Numbered from the stretch's first letter, positions 1 through 9,809 are shown. The stretch: DNA of 63,834 bases from Methylobacterium sp. J-026 (GCF_022829585.1 NZ_JAKSYC010000313.1:1-63834); one strand, 5' to 3'. The notes: generated from the sequence alone by a model not told the origin. Program-made: numbers and translations.

Positions 1-83
1 CCCCAGACCTGAACTGCAACGCCTTCTGTTCACGTTTCTGTATTGCTGAGAGATTATGAAGCACCTCAGTTCGAGTTCGTGTC

Positions 84-785
84 ATGCTCGTTCTGCTGAT
101 CGCAGATGACGCTACCGTCGCACAGAGCATTGAGTTGATGCTCAAATCGTAAAGCTTCGTCCCCTACACCACCGACCTCGGTGAGGAAGGTGTCGACCTC
201 GGCAAGCTCTACGCTTACGACATCATCCTCCTCGATCTGAACCTGCCCGACATGTCGGGCTACGAAGTGCTGCGCAACCTGCGCGTGGCCAAAATTCAGA
301 CGCCAGTTCTCGTCGTCTCCGGCATGGGTAGCATCGAGGACAAGGTGAAGGGTCTGGGCTTTGGGGCCGACGACTACCTGACCAAGCCGTTCCACAAGGA
401 CGAGCTGGTGGCGCGCATCCACGCTATCGTGCGCCGGTCCAAGGGTCACGCCCAGTCAGTGATCGCGATGGGTGATCTGGTGATCGACCTCGACGAGAAG
501 ATGGCCTCGGTGAACGGCAAGCGCGTTCCGCTCACGACAAAGGAGTACCAGATGCTGGAACTTCTCGGTCTGCGGATGGGCATGACGATCACCAAGGAGA
601 TGTTCCTCAACCACCTCTACGGCGGCATGGACGAGCCCGAGCTGAAGATCATCGACGTGTTCATCTGCAAGCTGCGTAAGAAGCTCGCCAACGCCAGCCA
701 GGGCAAGAACTACATCGAAACCGTCTGGGGCCGCGGCTACGTGCTGCGCGAGCCGATGGACGGCGAGGAGCGCATGGCGGTCTGA
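84..785 (+). pseudogene. ctrA: CtrA-family response regulator with a premature stop
   Basis: The reading frame from ATG 84 gives a CtrA-like OmpR-family response regulator: receiver, then winged helix. It is interrupted by TAA at 150-152 (codon 23), where the family normally has Glu. Downstream, the phosphoacceptor Asp51 (LLDLNLPD), the receiver Lys (TKPFHKDEL) and the whole DNA-binding domain, ending in a WGRGYVLREP motif, are intact and in frame. No GTG or TTG lies between the stop and ATG 252 (Met57), so restarting there would lose the first half of the receiver, including Asp51. The N-terminus also departs from the CtrA pattern: the acidic-pocket triad reads ADD rather than EDD. CtrA is normally a cell-cycle and flagellar master regulator, so a second intact copy elsewhere is expected. 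This copy is either a decaying paralogue or carries a base error. Confidence 0.85.
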
Positions 786-806
786 ACCGCCTCCCATCCG
801 GTCCCG

Positions 807-839
807 AAAAGCCCGTGCGGTCCGACCGCGCGGGGTTTT
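807..839 (+). terminator. Rho-independent terminator after the ctrA-like gene
   Basis: An A-run (807-810) and CCCG/GCGGT arm pair with an ACCGC/CGGG arm followed by TTTT (836-839). The stem is about 13 bp with two mismatches and a 3-nt loop. It lies 22 bases after the stop codon and fits an intrinsic terminator. Confidence 0.7.
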
Positions 840-868
840 CGCATTGTCGGACGGTCGCAACGCACGCT

Positions 869-887
869 CCTCCCCGCAAGGGGGAGG
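869..887. repeat. Short GC-rich hairpin between convergent genes
   Basis: CCTCCCC at 869-875 is perfectly complementary to GGGGAGG at 881-887, around a 5-nt loop. It lies between the convergent ctrA-like and protease genes. Similar C/G-run hairpins are common intergenic sequences in Rhizobiales; copy number cannot be judged from this window. Confidence 0.45.
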
Positions 888-1007
888 GAAAAGTGCTCTT
901 ATTTCAGCGCGGCGGCGCCGAATACGAAGTCAGGATCGGCCATTCTCCCGTGAGACCCGCTACGCTTGTAGCTGAGAACGCGATCGCGGGTTGGCGGACC
1001 GGCAGCC

Positions 1008-1757
1008 TCAGCGCTGTCCCGTGAACACCTGGGCGGCCGGGGCGATCACCACGTAGCCGCCGCAGGGGGCGGACCGGCTGATCACGGCGCTGGCGATCCC
1101 CCAGACGTAGGTGCCGCCCCGATCCTGCGCGACCACCGGCCCGCCGGAATCGCCGAAGCAGACCCGGGCGCCGTTCGCCCGCGCGATGGTCAGTCCCGTA
1201 CTGCTGGCCGCGAGCGGCGTGAGGCTGGCGGTCCGCAGCCGCCCGACCATGCGCCCGGAGAGGCCCGCCCCGGCGATCCGCAGGCTCTTGGGCACCCGGC
1301 GCGGCTCGGTCGCCAGGGCGATCGGGCGCCGGTCGCGCACCGGCTCGGTGAGGCGCAGCACGGCGAGGTCGAGGGAGAGGTCGGCGAGGCTGACGTCCGG
1401 CGCCGCGTTCGGCAGCATCTCCCCGGGATCGGGACTGTAGCGGGCGGCGATCCGGGCCGCGTAGACCCGCCCCGCCGGCTCGCTGCCGCGGAAGAACACC
1501 ACCAGGGCGCCGAGGGGATCGCCGTTCACGCAATGCGCCGCCGTCAGCACGAGGTCCGGGGCGATCAGCACCCCGGTGCAGCGGGTCAGGCGCAGCGCCT
1601 CCTCGGGCTGGGTGATCGTGCCGATGGCGACGGTCGCCTGCGCCAGGGCGTCCCGTCCCGCCGGGGCGCCGCCCTCGATGGCTGCGGCCGGACCGGACAG
1701 GCCGAGCCCGAGCGCCAAAACCGCGAACCGCGCACCGAAGGTCGTGAAGATACTCAC
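1008..1757 (-). CDS. Secreted trypsin-like serine protease (S1 family)
   Basis: A 249-residue protein with a Sec-type signal peptide (hydrophobic residues about 11-22, Ala-rich cleavage region near 26). The mature chymotrypsin-fold domain begins IEGG. The catalytic triad is visible: His75 in LTAAHC, Asp in SLDLAVLRL, and Ser in the GDSGGP motif. It probably acts outside the cytoplasm on unknown substrates; family members often process or degrade exported proteins. The GTG start at 1757 was chosen because GGGAGG sits 9 bases upstream and the signal peptide follows at once; a longer upstream frame would only overlap cysS. It lies 104 bases downstream of cysS on the same strand. The family is clear from the triad; the substrate is unknown. 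Confidence 0.88.
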   Translation of the reverse strand: MSIFTTFGARFAVLALGLGLSGPAAAIEGGAPAGRDALAQATVAIGTITQPEEALRLTRCTGVLIAPDLVLTAAHCVNGDPLGALVVFFRGSEPAGRVYAARIAARYSPDPGEMLPNAAPDVSLADLSLDLAVLRLTEPVRDRRPIALATEPRRVPKSLRIAGAGLSGRMVGRLRTASLTPLAASSTGLTIARANGARVCFGDSGGPVVAQDRGGTYVWGIASAVISRSAPCGGYVVIAPAAQVFTGQR

Positions 1758-1861
1758 CTGCGGATCCCTCCCGGCGCCGTGTCCCGCCATGGGACGGCCC
1801 AAACCACAGATGCCGTCCGCCCGGACCCGCGCAAGCGGGCGAGAGGACGCGGGCGCGGCGA

Positions 1862-3256
1862 TCAGCGGGCTACGGTCCAGGTGGTCGTGCCGTCCTTGTT
1901 GTCCTTGACGGTCACGCCCAACGCCGCGAGCGCGTCCCGGGTCCGGTCGGAGGCGGCCCAGTCCTTGGCGGCCCGCGCGGCGCGGCGCTCGGCGATCAAC
2001 GCCTCGACCGCCGCGACGTCGATGCCGGCGGCGGCGACCTGTTCCTGCTCGCGGCCGCTGCGGGTGCGGGTCAGCAGCCCGAACAGGTTCGCGCCCGCCC
2101 GCAGGCCCGCCGGTTGCGCCTCGGCGCCCGCGAGCCGGTGGAGTTCGTTGATCGCCGCCGGGGTGTTGAGGTCGTCGCACAGGGCATCGACCACCGCGGC
2201 GGGCATGGCGGGGGCGGCGGGCTCGTCCCCGGCGGCGTTGTACCACCGGTCGAGCACGCGGCTCGATTCCTCGAGCCCGCGCAGCGTCCAGTCGATCGGC
2301 TGCCGATAGTGGGTCTTGAGCATGGTGAGCCGCACCACCTCCCCCGGCCAGTCCTTCAGCACGTCGCGGATGGTGATGAAATTGCCGAGCGACTTCGACA
2401 TCTTCTCCCCCTCGACCTGGAGGAAGCCGTTGTGCAGCCAGACATTGGCCATCACCGGCGTGCCGAAGCAGCAGCGCGACTGGGCCACCTCGTTCTCGTG
2501 GTGGGGGAAGATCAGGTCGATCCCGCCCGCATGGATGTCGAAGGTTTTGCCGAGGTGCTTCGCCGACATCGCGGAGCACTCGATATGCCAGCCGGGCCGG
2601 CCCGGCTCGGCGATCCCGGCGGGGGACGGCCAGGACGGCTCGCCGGGCTTCGACGGCTTCCACAGCACGAAATCCAGGGGCGAGCGCTTGTAGGGCGCGA
2701 CCTCGACCCGGGCGCCGGCCTCCATCTCGTCGAGGGGGCGCCGGGACAGGCCGCCGTAATCCGGCATCGACGGCACGTCGAACAGGACGTGGCCCTCCGC
2801 CACGTAGGCGTGGCCCGCGCGGACCAGCGCCTCGATCATCGCCACCATCTCGGCGATGTGGTCGGTGGCGCGCGGCTCGACGAAGCGGGGCCGCTCGCCC
2901 GCCACGTTCACGTCCTCCGGCATGAGGACGCCGAGGTCGCGCACGTCCCGGTGGAACTGGGCCAGCGTGCCGTCGGTGAGGTCGCGGATGGTGATCCCGC
3001 GCGCGGCCGCCCGGGCGTTGATCTTGTCGTCCACGTCCGTGACGTTACGGGCGTAGGTCACGTGCGCCGGGCCGTAGAGGTGGCGCAGCAGCCGGAACAG
3101 CAGGTCGAAGACGATGATCGGCCGGGCGTTGCCGATATGGGCGGCGTCGTAGACGGTCGGCCCGCAGGCGTAGAGCCGGACATGCGCGGGATCGATCGGC
3201 GCGAAGGTTTCCTTGGTGCCGGTCAGCGTGTTGTGAAGCCGCAACATCGGCGCCAT
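1862..3256 (-). CDS. cysS: Cysteinyl-tRNA synthetase
   Basis: Charges tRNA-Cys with cysteine in the cytoplasm. The 464-residue product has the class I signatures: an HIGN (HIGH-type) motif in TVYDAAHIGNARP and KMSKS in EKMSKSLGNF. Zinc ligands expected for CysRS are present: Cys in LYACGPTVYD, Cys in HIECSAM, and His/Glu in HHENE. Length matches the family (about 460). Three ATGs lie close together; 3256 is preferred because GGAGG lies 9 bases upstream of it, whereas the same GGAGG directly abuts the ATG at 3265. It is read away from the small secreted-protein gene at 3568 across a roughly 310-base divergent spacer. Confidence 0.97.
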   Translation of the reverse strand: MAPMLRLHNTLTGTKETFAPIDPAHVRLYACGPTVYDAAHIGNARPIIVFDLLFRLLRHLYGPAHVTYARNVTDVDDKINARAAARGITIRDLTDGTLAQFHRDVRDLGVLMPEDVNVAGERPRFVEPRATDHIAEMVAMIEALVRAGHAYVAEGHVLFDVPSMPDYGGLSRRPLDEMEAGARVEVAPYKRSPLDFVLWKPSKPGEPSWPSPAGIAEPGRPGWHIECSAMSAKHLGKTFDIHAGGIDLIFPHHENEVAQSRCCFGTPVMANVWLHNGFLQVEGEKMSKSLGNFITIRDVLKDWPGEVVRLTMLKTHYRQPIDWTLRGLEESSRVLDRWYNAAGDEPAAPAMPAAVVDALCDDLNTPAAINELHRLAGAEAQPAGLRAGANLFGLLTRTRSGREQEQVAAAGIDVAAVEALIAERRAARAAKDWAASDRTRDALAALGVTVKDNKDGTTTWTVAR

Positions 3257-3567
3257 GAAATCCATCCTCCGCCCGGCGCCGCGGCCGGCGCGCGACGCCC
3301 CGCTACCGCCGGCCAAATCCACCCTGCCGTCAAAGACCTACGGGTCGCGCACGGCGAAGAGCGGCAGAACCGTGGCGCTGCAAACGACACCGCCACCGCA
3401 TCCTGTTGCATCGCCGCGACGGCGCGGCGCGCGTGATCGGGCTAACCCAAAAGCGTGAGGAATTCGAGAAGGCCTTCGCGCCATCCGGGTAAGGCTTCCT
3501 TAACCGCGCCGTCGGACCGTCCGTCCGACGTTCCTCACGCCACAGATCCTGTGCCCAAGGACCCTCC
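3257..3567. promoter_or_regulatory. Divergent intergenic spacer between cysS and a secreted-protein gene
   Basis: No credible gene is visible. The spacer must carry divergent promoters for cysS (minus) and the 3568 gene (plus). I could not identify convincing -35/-10 boxes or a T-box or other riboswitch. The most AT-rich part is about 3440-3500. Confidence 0.4.
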
Positions 3568-3915
3568 ATGCGACGCTCGGCCACCGGTTTCCTCGCCCTC
3601 GTGACCGCCCTTGCCACCGCCGGACTGGCGCATGCCGCCCTGGCGGGCAGCGACGGCGAGACCCCCGCGAAGGCGCCCGGCCACGTCGAGAAGACCTTCC
3701 TGATCCCGTCGAGCGACGGATACGGCGTCGGCGAGTGCCTGACGACGCCCGGCAGCAGCTGCGGTCAGGTCGTCGCCAACGCGTGGTGCGAGGCGCAGGG
3801 CTACGCCGCCGCCAATGCCTACGGCGTCGCCGCAGCCGACGAATATACCGGCGCCATCAGCCAGCCGATCTCGACCCCGACCGAGCGCCCGATCCGCATC
3901 ACCTGCCAGGATTGA
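3568..3915 (+). CDS. Small secreted protein of unknown function
   Basis: A 115-residue protein with a clear signal peptide: MRR, a hydrophobic stretch at residues 8-24, and an Ala-rich cleavage region near LAHA/ALAG. The mature part of about 90 residues has four cysteines (GECLTT, SSCGQ, AWCEAQ, ITCQD), suggesting a small disulfide-stabilised periplasmic domain. I recognise the general type from Rhizobiales as conserved hypotheticals but cannot assign a function. The ATG at 3568 is the only sensible start before the signal sequence. It converges on the CreA-family gene 31 bases downstream. Confidence 0.75.
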   Translation: MRRSATGFLALVTALATAGLAHAALAGSDGETPAKAPGHVEKTFLIPSSDGYGVGECLTTPGSSCGQVVANAWCEAQGYAAANAYGVAAADEYTGAISQPISTPTERPIRITCQD

Positions 3916-3946
3916 ACCCGGCCGGACGGGGCGACCCCGCCCCCGG

Positions 3947-4462
3947 TCAGCCCTTCAGGGCGTCCGCGCATTTGGGCGCCGGCTCCGTGCCCCAGGGGGC
4001 GAGCGGCACCGCCGAAGTTGAGTTCTTCGGCGATCCCTGGATGACCTTGTCCGAATAGACCATGTAGATCAGCGTATTGCGCCGCGTGTCGCAGCCACGC
4101 ACGATCTGCATCGACTTGAAGATCAGCGAACGCCGCTCGCTGAATACGACCTCGCCCTGGCCGAGCTTGCCCTTGAAGGCGATCGGCCCGGTCTGGCGGC
4201 AGGCCAGCGAGATGTCCGAGACGTCCTCGGCGAGGCCCAGCGTGCCCTTGATCCCGCCCTTCTCGGGCTGGGTGTACCAGCAGGCGACCCCCGAGACCGC
4301 CGGATCATCCACGCCGTAGACGACGAGCTTGTCGTTGGGCGTCAGCGGACGCCAGACCGTCGACTTGTCGAAGATCCGGTCGGGCTCCTGGGCCGCCGCC
4401 GGGCCGGCCGCGGCCAGCCCCAGCCCGAGAAGCCCGACATAAGTGAGACTCCGAAACCACAT
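3947..4462 (-). CDS. creA: CreA family protein
   Basis: A 171-residue exported protein: hydrophobic signal at residues 5-22 ending in AAAQ, then a mature domain beginning DRIFDKSTVW. Sequence features match the CreA family (a conserved but poorly understood periplasmic protein named from the E. coli cre locus): paired Cys in GVACWYTQ and SLACRQTGPI, the EVVFSERRSLIFKSMQ strand, and the NTLIYMVYSDKVIQGSPKNS core. No cre two-component genes are adjacent, so the name does not imply carbon-source regulation here. ATG 4462 was chosen because it places the signal peptide at the N-terminus; a G-run lies about 14 bases upstream. It converges with the secreted-protein gene and is divergent from the DUF2865 gene. 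Confidence 0.85.
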   Translation of the reverse strand: MWFRSLTYVGLLGLGLAAAGPAAAQEPDRIFDKSTVWRPLTPNDKLVVYGVDDPAVSGVACWYTQPEKGGIKGTLGLAEDVSDISLACRQTGPIAFKGKLGQGEVVFSERRSLIFKSMQIVRGCDTRRNTLIYMVYSDKVIQGSPKNSTSAVPLAPWGTEPAPKCADALKG

Positions 4463-4619
4463 CGCCGGCCAATCCCCCCTGAAGCTTGCGGGCGGGATGT
4501 AGGAGGGGTGTCGCGGTGTTGCGAGGGGGCGTAGGATGTCTTTGCTTCGGTCCCGAAGCGCGGATGCGCACGCCCGGGGCCTCTGGAGCGCCGCGCACCC
4601 GCTCAATGCGATGCAGCCG

Positions 4620-5696
4620 ATGCCTCACCGCCCGATCGCCCGTTTGCTCGGCCGCCTCATCCTGAGCGCGGTCCTCGCCCTCGGGCTGTCCAGAACGCTT
4701 CTCGCGACGGCCGATGCGCAGGAGGCGCCGGCCGATCCGCCGGCCGCCGAGATGCGGCCGACGCCGCAGCTGCCGTCACCCCAATGCCGCCGGTACCGGG
4801 CCGAGCTGGCCGCGCTGCACAACGGCGCCAGCACGACGCGGGCCCTCAACGACGAGATCGGGCGGCTGGAAGCCTATTACCGCGGCCTCAACTGCACGGA
4901 GAAATTCCTGTTCTTCGATACGCGGCCGCCGCAATGCGGCGCCGTCGAGCAGCGTATCCGGGCCCTCAAGGCCACCTACGGCGGCGCGGTGTTCGACGAC
5001 GACGGCACCCGCCGGCGCGAACTCCAGAGCCTCGTGGCCTCCACCTGCCCGGCGCGGGAGACCTATGCGGCGAGCGGGGAAAGCTACGCCCGCGGCGGCC
5101 CGCAGATGGTCTGCGTGCGGACCTGCGACGGGGGCTTCTTCCCGATGCGGAACCTGCCCGAAGGCCGCGGCGGCGCGGACGAGATGTGCCAGGCGCTCTG
5201 CCCCGGCACGGAGGCGCAGGCCTATTCGATGCCCTACGGCGACGATGCCCTGAAGCACGCCGCCACGGTGAAGGGCAGCCGCGCCTATGCGAGCCTCGCC
5301 AACGCCTTCAAGTTTCGCAAGGAATTCGTCCCGAACTGCTCCTGCAAGCCCGACGGCAAGACCTGGGCGCAGTCCCTGGTCAAGGCGGAGAGCATGCTGG
5401 TCCGGCATAAGGGCGACATCTTCGTGACGCCGATGCAGGCCGAGGCCTTGTCCCGTCCGAAGGTCAGGCTGACCCTCGTGGGCCGGGCCGACCGGACCGC
5501 GGCGGAACTCGCGGCCGACGCCGCCGGGCGCGCCGGAATCGGCACGAAGGAGGAGGCCGCGGCCACGGCTTCCGAATCCGGGAAGGACGGGGCGGCGCCG
5601 AACGAGACCGCATCCGTGCTGGCCAAGCCGGATCACGTGGCCGTTCGGATCATCGCCCCGAACGTGATCGCGGTGCCCCAGCGGCTGACGCCGTAA
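4620..5696 (+). CDS. DUF2865 domain-containing secreted protein
   Basis: A 358-residue protein with an N-terminal signal or anchor (residues about 8-34, ending ATADAQ). A conserved Cys-rich DUF2865-type region follows, with NCTEKFLFF, PPQCGAVEQRI, QMVCVRTCDGGFFPM, MCQALCPG and FVPNCSCKPDG. The Cys-rich core suggests a disulfide-bonded periplasmic or cell-surface protein. The family is widespread in Rhizobiales and has no known activity that I can name. The C-terminal third (about 260-340) is Ala/Glu-rich and looks disordered. In-frame ATGs at 4611 and 4620 are both possible. The next gene, an OmpA-like protein, starts 62 bases downstream on the same strand, so the two may be co-transcribed envelope genes. 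Confidence 0.8.
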   Translation: MPHRPIARLLGRLILSAVLALGLSRTLLATADAQEAPADPPAAEMRPTPQLPSPQCRRYRAELAALHNGASTTRALNDEIGRLEAYYRGLNCTEKFLFFDTRPPQCGAVEQRIRALKATYGGAVFDDDGTRRRELQSLVASTCPARETYAASGESYARGGPQMVCVRTCDGGFFPMRNLPEGRGGADEMCQALCPGTEAQAYSMPYGDDALKHAATVKGSRAYASLANAFKFRKEFVPNCSCKPDGKTWAQSLVKAESMLVRHKGDIFVTPMQAEALSRPKVRLTLVGRADRTAAELAADAAGRAGIGTKEEAAATASESGKDGAAPNETASVLAKPDHVAVRIIAPNVIAVPQRLTP

Positions 5697-5758
5697 GGGA
5701 ACTTCGCTGGAACCAACGACCGAGTCCCGTGTTCGGCTCCACCCGATACGAGGCCTCG

Positions 5759-7696
5759 ATGCGGTTCCTACGACTGATCCTCCTGACCGGCACGGTGCTG
5801 CCGGTGCTGACGCCCCTTCACGCCGCCGATGCAGCGTCGGGCGCGATTCTGCTGGCACAGGGCGGTCCCGAGGAGCGCGGCCCCCGGGGCGGCGAGCCCC
5901 CGCGCGGTGGCCCACGTCCGGACCGGCCGCCGCAGGAACGCCCCGGCCCGCCGCCCGGCCCACCACCGGGTCCGCCGGCGGCGCGCGAACGGCCTGAGCC
6001 GCGTCCGGACCGGGCCGCGCCGCCCCCGGCCGCCCGGGAGCACCCCGAACCGCCGCCGCCACGCAAGGCCGAACCGCCGGAGCGGCCACGCGCCCCCGAA
6101 CCCAGGCCCGCGGCCCCACCGCCGCCGGCCCGGGAACAGCAGGAGCGTCGGCAGGAGCCGCGGGAAGAGCAGCGGCAGGAACGCCCGCCGGCGCGCCAGG
6201 ATCGGCCAGCCCCGGATCGGGACGGCGGATCGGGCGCACAGCCCCGGCCGCCCGGCAACGAGCGGCCCTCGGCTCCGCCGCAGCTCCGCCCGTCGCCTGA
6301 CCGCGACCGCGGCGCGCCCGAACCGGATCGCCCGAACGCGGGCGCCGGTGCCGAGCGTGGCCGGCCCGCGCCGTCTGACCCGGCGCCGGGCATGCTCGGA
6401 CGCCCCGTCCAGCGCGAGGATGTGCAGCCGGGCAACCGGCCGCAGCCGAGCGGCGGCCCCGAGGCCCAGCCCGGGCGGCCCCTCCCGCCCAACATGGCGC
6501 CCGGCGTACCCGGACGGCCGGTCCAACGCGAAGAGGTCCAGCCGGGGAGCCGGCCGCAGGCGAACGAAGGGCCCGGTGCCCAGCCCGGTCGGCCGCTCCC
6601 GCCGAATATGGCGCCCGGCGTGCCGGGCAGACCGTTCCAGCCGCCCGGTCCGGCACCCGCACCAGGGCCAGCGCAACCCGGACAACCGCCGGCCAACGGG
6701 CCCGCCGGAGCGGTCGGTCGCGGTGCGTTGAACGCCCCGGGACAGCCCGGCTACGTCCCGGGTGGCTTCCGGCAGGACGACGACGTGCGCGATTACGAGC
6801 AGGTCCGCCGCGACCGCCGGGAATACAGCGAGGGCGGCCGCACCGTCTACCGGGAGCCCGGCCGCATCATCGTGCGTGACCGCGACGGCTACCTGATCCG
6901 CCACGACGAGAACGAGCGGTTCCGCGACCTCGACCCGCGCGGCTTCCGCTCCGAACGGCGGGGCGCCGATTTTTACAGCTTCATCGACCGGCCGGGGGGC
7001 GAGCAGATCGTCACCGTCACGGACGATGACGGCCGGATGCTGCGCCGCTACCGCCGTTTTCGCGATGGCCGCGAGGTGGTGATCATCGACAACAGCTATG
7101 TAGGCCCGCCGCGCCCGATCTACGACGACGTGGTGGTTCTGCCGCCCCCGGACATCCGCATCCCCCGCGACCGCTACGTGGTGGAGTACGACCAGGCCGA
7201 CGAGGGCGCGGTCTACGAGGCGCTCACGGCCCCGCCGGTCGTGGCGATCGACCGGCGCTATACCCTAGACCAGGTCCGCTACAGCCCGGATCTGCGCGCC
7301 CGGATGCGCTCGGTGGACATCGACACGATCAATTTCGACACCGCCTCGTTCACGGTCACGCCGGATCAGGCTGCGCGGCTGTCGGTGATCGCCGCGGCGA
7401 TCAACCGGGCGATCCGCGCCAACCCGCAGGAGGTCTTCCTGATCGAGGGCTACACCGACGCGGTCGGTTCGGATATCGACAACCTGTCCCTGTCGGACCG
7501 TCGGGCGCAGTCGGTGGCGACGGTGCTGACCCGGCAGTTCCAGGTCCCGCCCGAGAACCTGACCACCCAGGGCTACGGCGAGCAGTACCTGAAGGTGAAC
7601 ACGCCGGGACCGTCCCGGGAGAACCGCCGGGTCACGGTCCGGCGGATCACCCCGCTGCTCCAGCAGGGTCCGGCGCCGGCGGCCCCGCCGCGCTGA
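5759..7696 (+). CDS. OmpA family protein with a long proline-rich region
   Basis: A 645-residue envelope protein with three parts. First, a signal peptide (residues 1-25, cut near LHAADA). Second, about 300 residues dominated by Pro, Arg, Gly, Glu and Gln, probably disordered and wall-spanning or surface-exposed. Third, a globular C-terminal half ending in an OmpA-like peptidoglycan-binding domain (about 525-630) with INFDTASFTV, EGYTDAVGSD, LSDRRAQSVA and GYGEQYL. The middle (YEQVRRDRREYSEGGR..RIIVRDRDGYLIRHDENERFRDL) resembles repeats found in other Rhizobiales OmpA-like proteins. ATG 5759 is preceded by GAGG at 5 bases. A likely role is tethering the outer membrane to peptidoglycan; the proline-rich region is unlike classical OmpA. 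Confidence 0.85.
   Translation: MRFLRLILLTGTVLPVLTPLHAADAASGAILLAQGGPEERGPRGGEPPRGGPRPDRPPQERPGPPPGPPPGPPAARERPEPRPDRAAPPPAAREHPEPPPPRKAEPPERPRAPEPRPAAPPPPAREQQERRQEPREEQRQERPPARQDRPAPDRDGGSGAQPRPPGNERPSAPPQLRPSPDRDRGAPEPDRPNAGAGAERGRPAPSDPAPGMLGRPVQREDVQPGNRPQPSGGPEAQPGRPLPPNMAPGVPGRPVQREEVQPGSRPQANEGPGAQPGRPLPPNMAPGVPGRPFQPPGPAPAPGPAQPGQPPANGPAGAVGRGALNAPGQPGYVPGGFRQDDDVRDYEQVRRDRREYSEGGRTVYREPGRIIVRDRDGYLIRHDENERFRDLDPRGFRSERRGADFYSFIDRPGGEQIVTVTDDDGRMLRRYRRFRDGREVVIIDNSYVGPPRPIYDDVVVLPPPDIRIPRDRYVVEYDQADEGAVYEALTAPPVVAIDRRYTLDQVRYSPDLRARMRSVDIDTINFDTASFTVTPDQAARLSVIAAAINRAIRANPQEVFLIEGYTDAVGSDIDNLSLSDRRAQSVATVLTRQFQVPPENLTTQGYGEQYLKVNTPGPSRENRRVTVRRITPLLQQGPAPAAPPR
6380..6640 (+). repeat. 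114-bp in-frame tandem repeat in the proline-rich region
   Basis: Two full units and a partial one encode a 38-residue motif beginning APG(V/M)(P/L)GRP and containing QRE(E/D)VQPG and AQPGRPLPPN. The second and third units start exactly 114 bases apart (ATG 6494 and ATG 6608), and the first begins about 6380. This is intragenic duplication that keeps the reading frame. Confidence 0.8.
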
Positions 7697-7817
7697 GCGA
7701 CCCGGCGCGGCGCGCGCGCCGGGCTGACTCAGCCGCAGGGCGAGACTGCGCCGATCGCGGTTGACGCCGGCGGCTCCGCCCCGCACCACCGGTCGAAATC
7801 GGCGGCGCGGGGCCAGG

Positions 7818-9026
7818 ATGGACAGCGAGAGCGACGAGCGGCTGATCCGGTCGGGTACGCCGGTCTTCCGCCGCACGGCGTTGGCGCTGGCCGCCGCCGG
7901 GTTCTCGACCTTCGCGGTGCTCTACGCGGTGCAGCCCCTGCTGCCGATTTTTTCGGACGAATTCGGCGTCTCTCCGGCCGAGAGCAGCCTCGCCCTGTCA
8001 CTCCCCTGCGGGCTGCTGGCGGTGGCGCTGCTGGTGGTCAGCCCCCTCTCCGAGGTCTGGGGCCGCAAGCCCGTGATGCTCGCCTCGCTGCTGGCCTCCG
8101 CGCTGCTCACCCTCGTGGCCGCCCTGGTCCCGGGGTGGCACGGGTTCCTGGCGCTGCGGGCGCTCAGCGGACTCACGGCCAGCGGCCTGCCCGCCGTGGC
8201 CATGGCCTATCTGGCGGAGGAGATGGACGCCCAGGCCATCGGCCTGTCCATGGGCCTGCTGGTGGGCGGCAACGCGCTCGGCGGCATGTCTGGCCGCCTG
8301 ATCAGCGGGGTGATGGCCGACCATGTCGGCTGGCGCACCGGGCTCGCCACCATCGGCATCCTGGCGCTGGTGGCGGCTTTGGCGTTCTGGCGCTGGCTGC
8401 CGCCCTCGCGCAGCTTCGTGGCGCGCCGGATGGCCTGGCGGGAGGTGCCGGGCAGCTTCGGCCACCATTTCCGCGATGCCGGGCTGCCCTGGCTGTTCGT
8501 CGAGGCGTTTCTCCTGATGGGCGGCTTCGTCTGCATCTACAATTACATCGGCTTCCGCCTGCTCGATCCGCCGTTCTCCCTGAGCCAGACGGTGATCGGC
8601 CTGATCTTCTCGGTCTACCTCGCCGGGATGGTGAGCAGCCCGGTGACCGGCGAACTCGCCAGCCGCTTCGGCCGGCGGCGGGTACTCTGGCTCGCCACCG
8701 GCCTGGGCCTCGCCGGGATCCTGATGACCCTGTCGGACAACATCCTGCTGATCGTCTTCGGGATCGTGGTGACGACGGTCGGCTTCTTCGGGGCGCACTC
8801 CGTGGCGAGCAGCTGGGTCGGTCGGCGGGCCCGGCGTGACCGGGCGCAGGCCTCCTCGGTCTATCTGTGCCTGTACTATCTGGGCTCCTCGGTGCTCGGC
8901 ACCGCCGGCGGCTGGTTCTTCGCCCATTCGGGCTGGACCGGCGTGGTGCTGTTCGTGGCGGCCCTCTACGGTCTGGCGCTCGCCATCGCGATTCGGTTGT
9001 CGCGCCTGGCACCGCTGACGGTCTGA
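7818..9026 (+). CDS. MFS transporter, YnfM/drug-exporter type
   Basis: A 402-residue inner-membrane protein with about 12 hydrophobic helices. The first is ALALAAAGFSTFAVLYAVQPLLPIF. The MFS loop 2-3 signature is present as SEVWGRKPVML, and the related loop 8-9 motif as ASRFGRRRVLW. YAVQPLLP followed by an SLALSLPCG helix is typical of the YnfM/arabinose-efflux-like group, which exports drugs or sugars by proton antiport. The ATG at 7818 is chosen because upstream sequence is Arg/Pro-rich and not hydrophobic. A methyltransferase gene follows 15 bases later, suggesting a two-gene operon. Transporter class is confident; the substrate is not inferable. Confidence 0.88.
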   Translation: MDSESDERLIRSGTPVFRRTALALAAAGFSTFAVLYAVQPLLPIFSDEFGVSPAESSLALSLPCGLLAVALLVVSPLSEVWGRKPVMLASLLASALLTLVAALVPGWHGFLALRALSGLTASGLPAVAMAYLAEEMDAQAIGLSMGLLVGGNALGGMSGRLISGVMADHVGWRTGLATIGILALVAALAFWRWLPPSRSFVARRMAWREVPGSFGHHFRDAGLPWLFVEAFLLMGGFVCIYNYIGFRLLDPPFSLSQTVIGLIFSVYLAGMVSSPVTGELASRFGRRRVLWLATGLGLAGILMTLSDNILLIVFGIVVTTVGFFGAHSVASSWVGRRARRDRAQASSVYLCLYYLGSSVLGTAGGWFFAHSGWTGVVLFVAALYGLALAIAIRLSRLAPLTV

Positions 9027-9041
9027 ACCCGAGAGGCATCC

Positions 9042-9809
<768 letters not shown>

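Noticed and set aside
4776..6904. Long antisense frames opposite the proline-rich OmpA gene
   Set aside because: They are mirror images of a Pro/Arg/Gly-rich coding region in GC-rich DNA; no domain, signal peptide or start context supports them.
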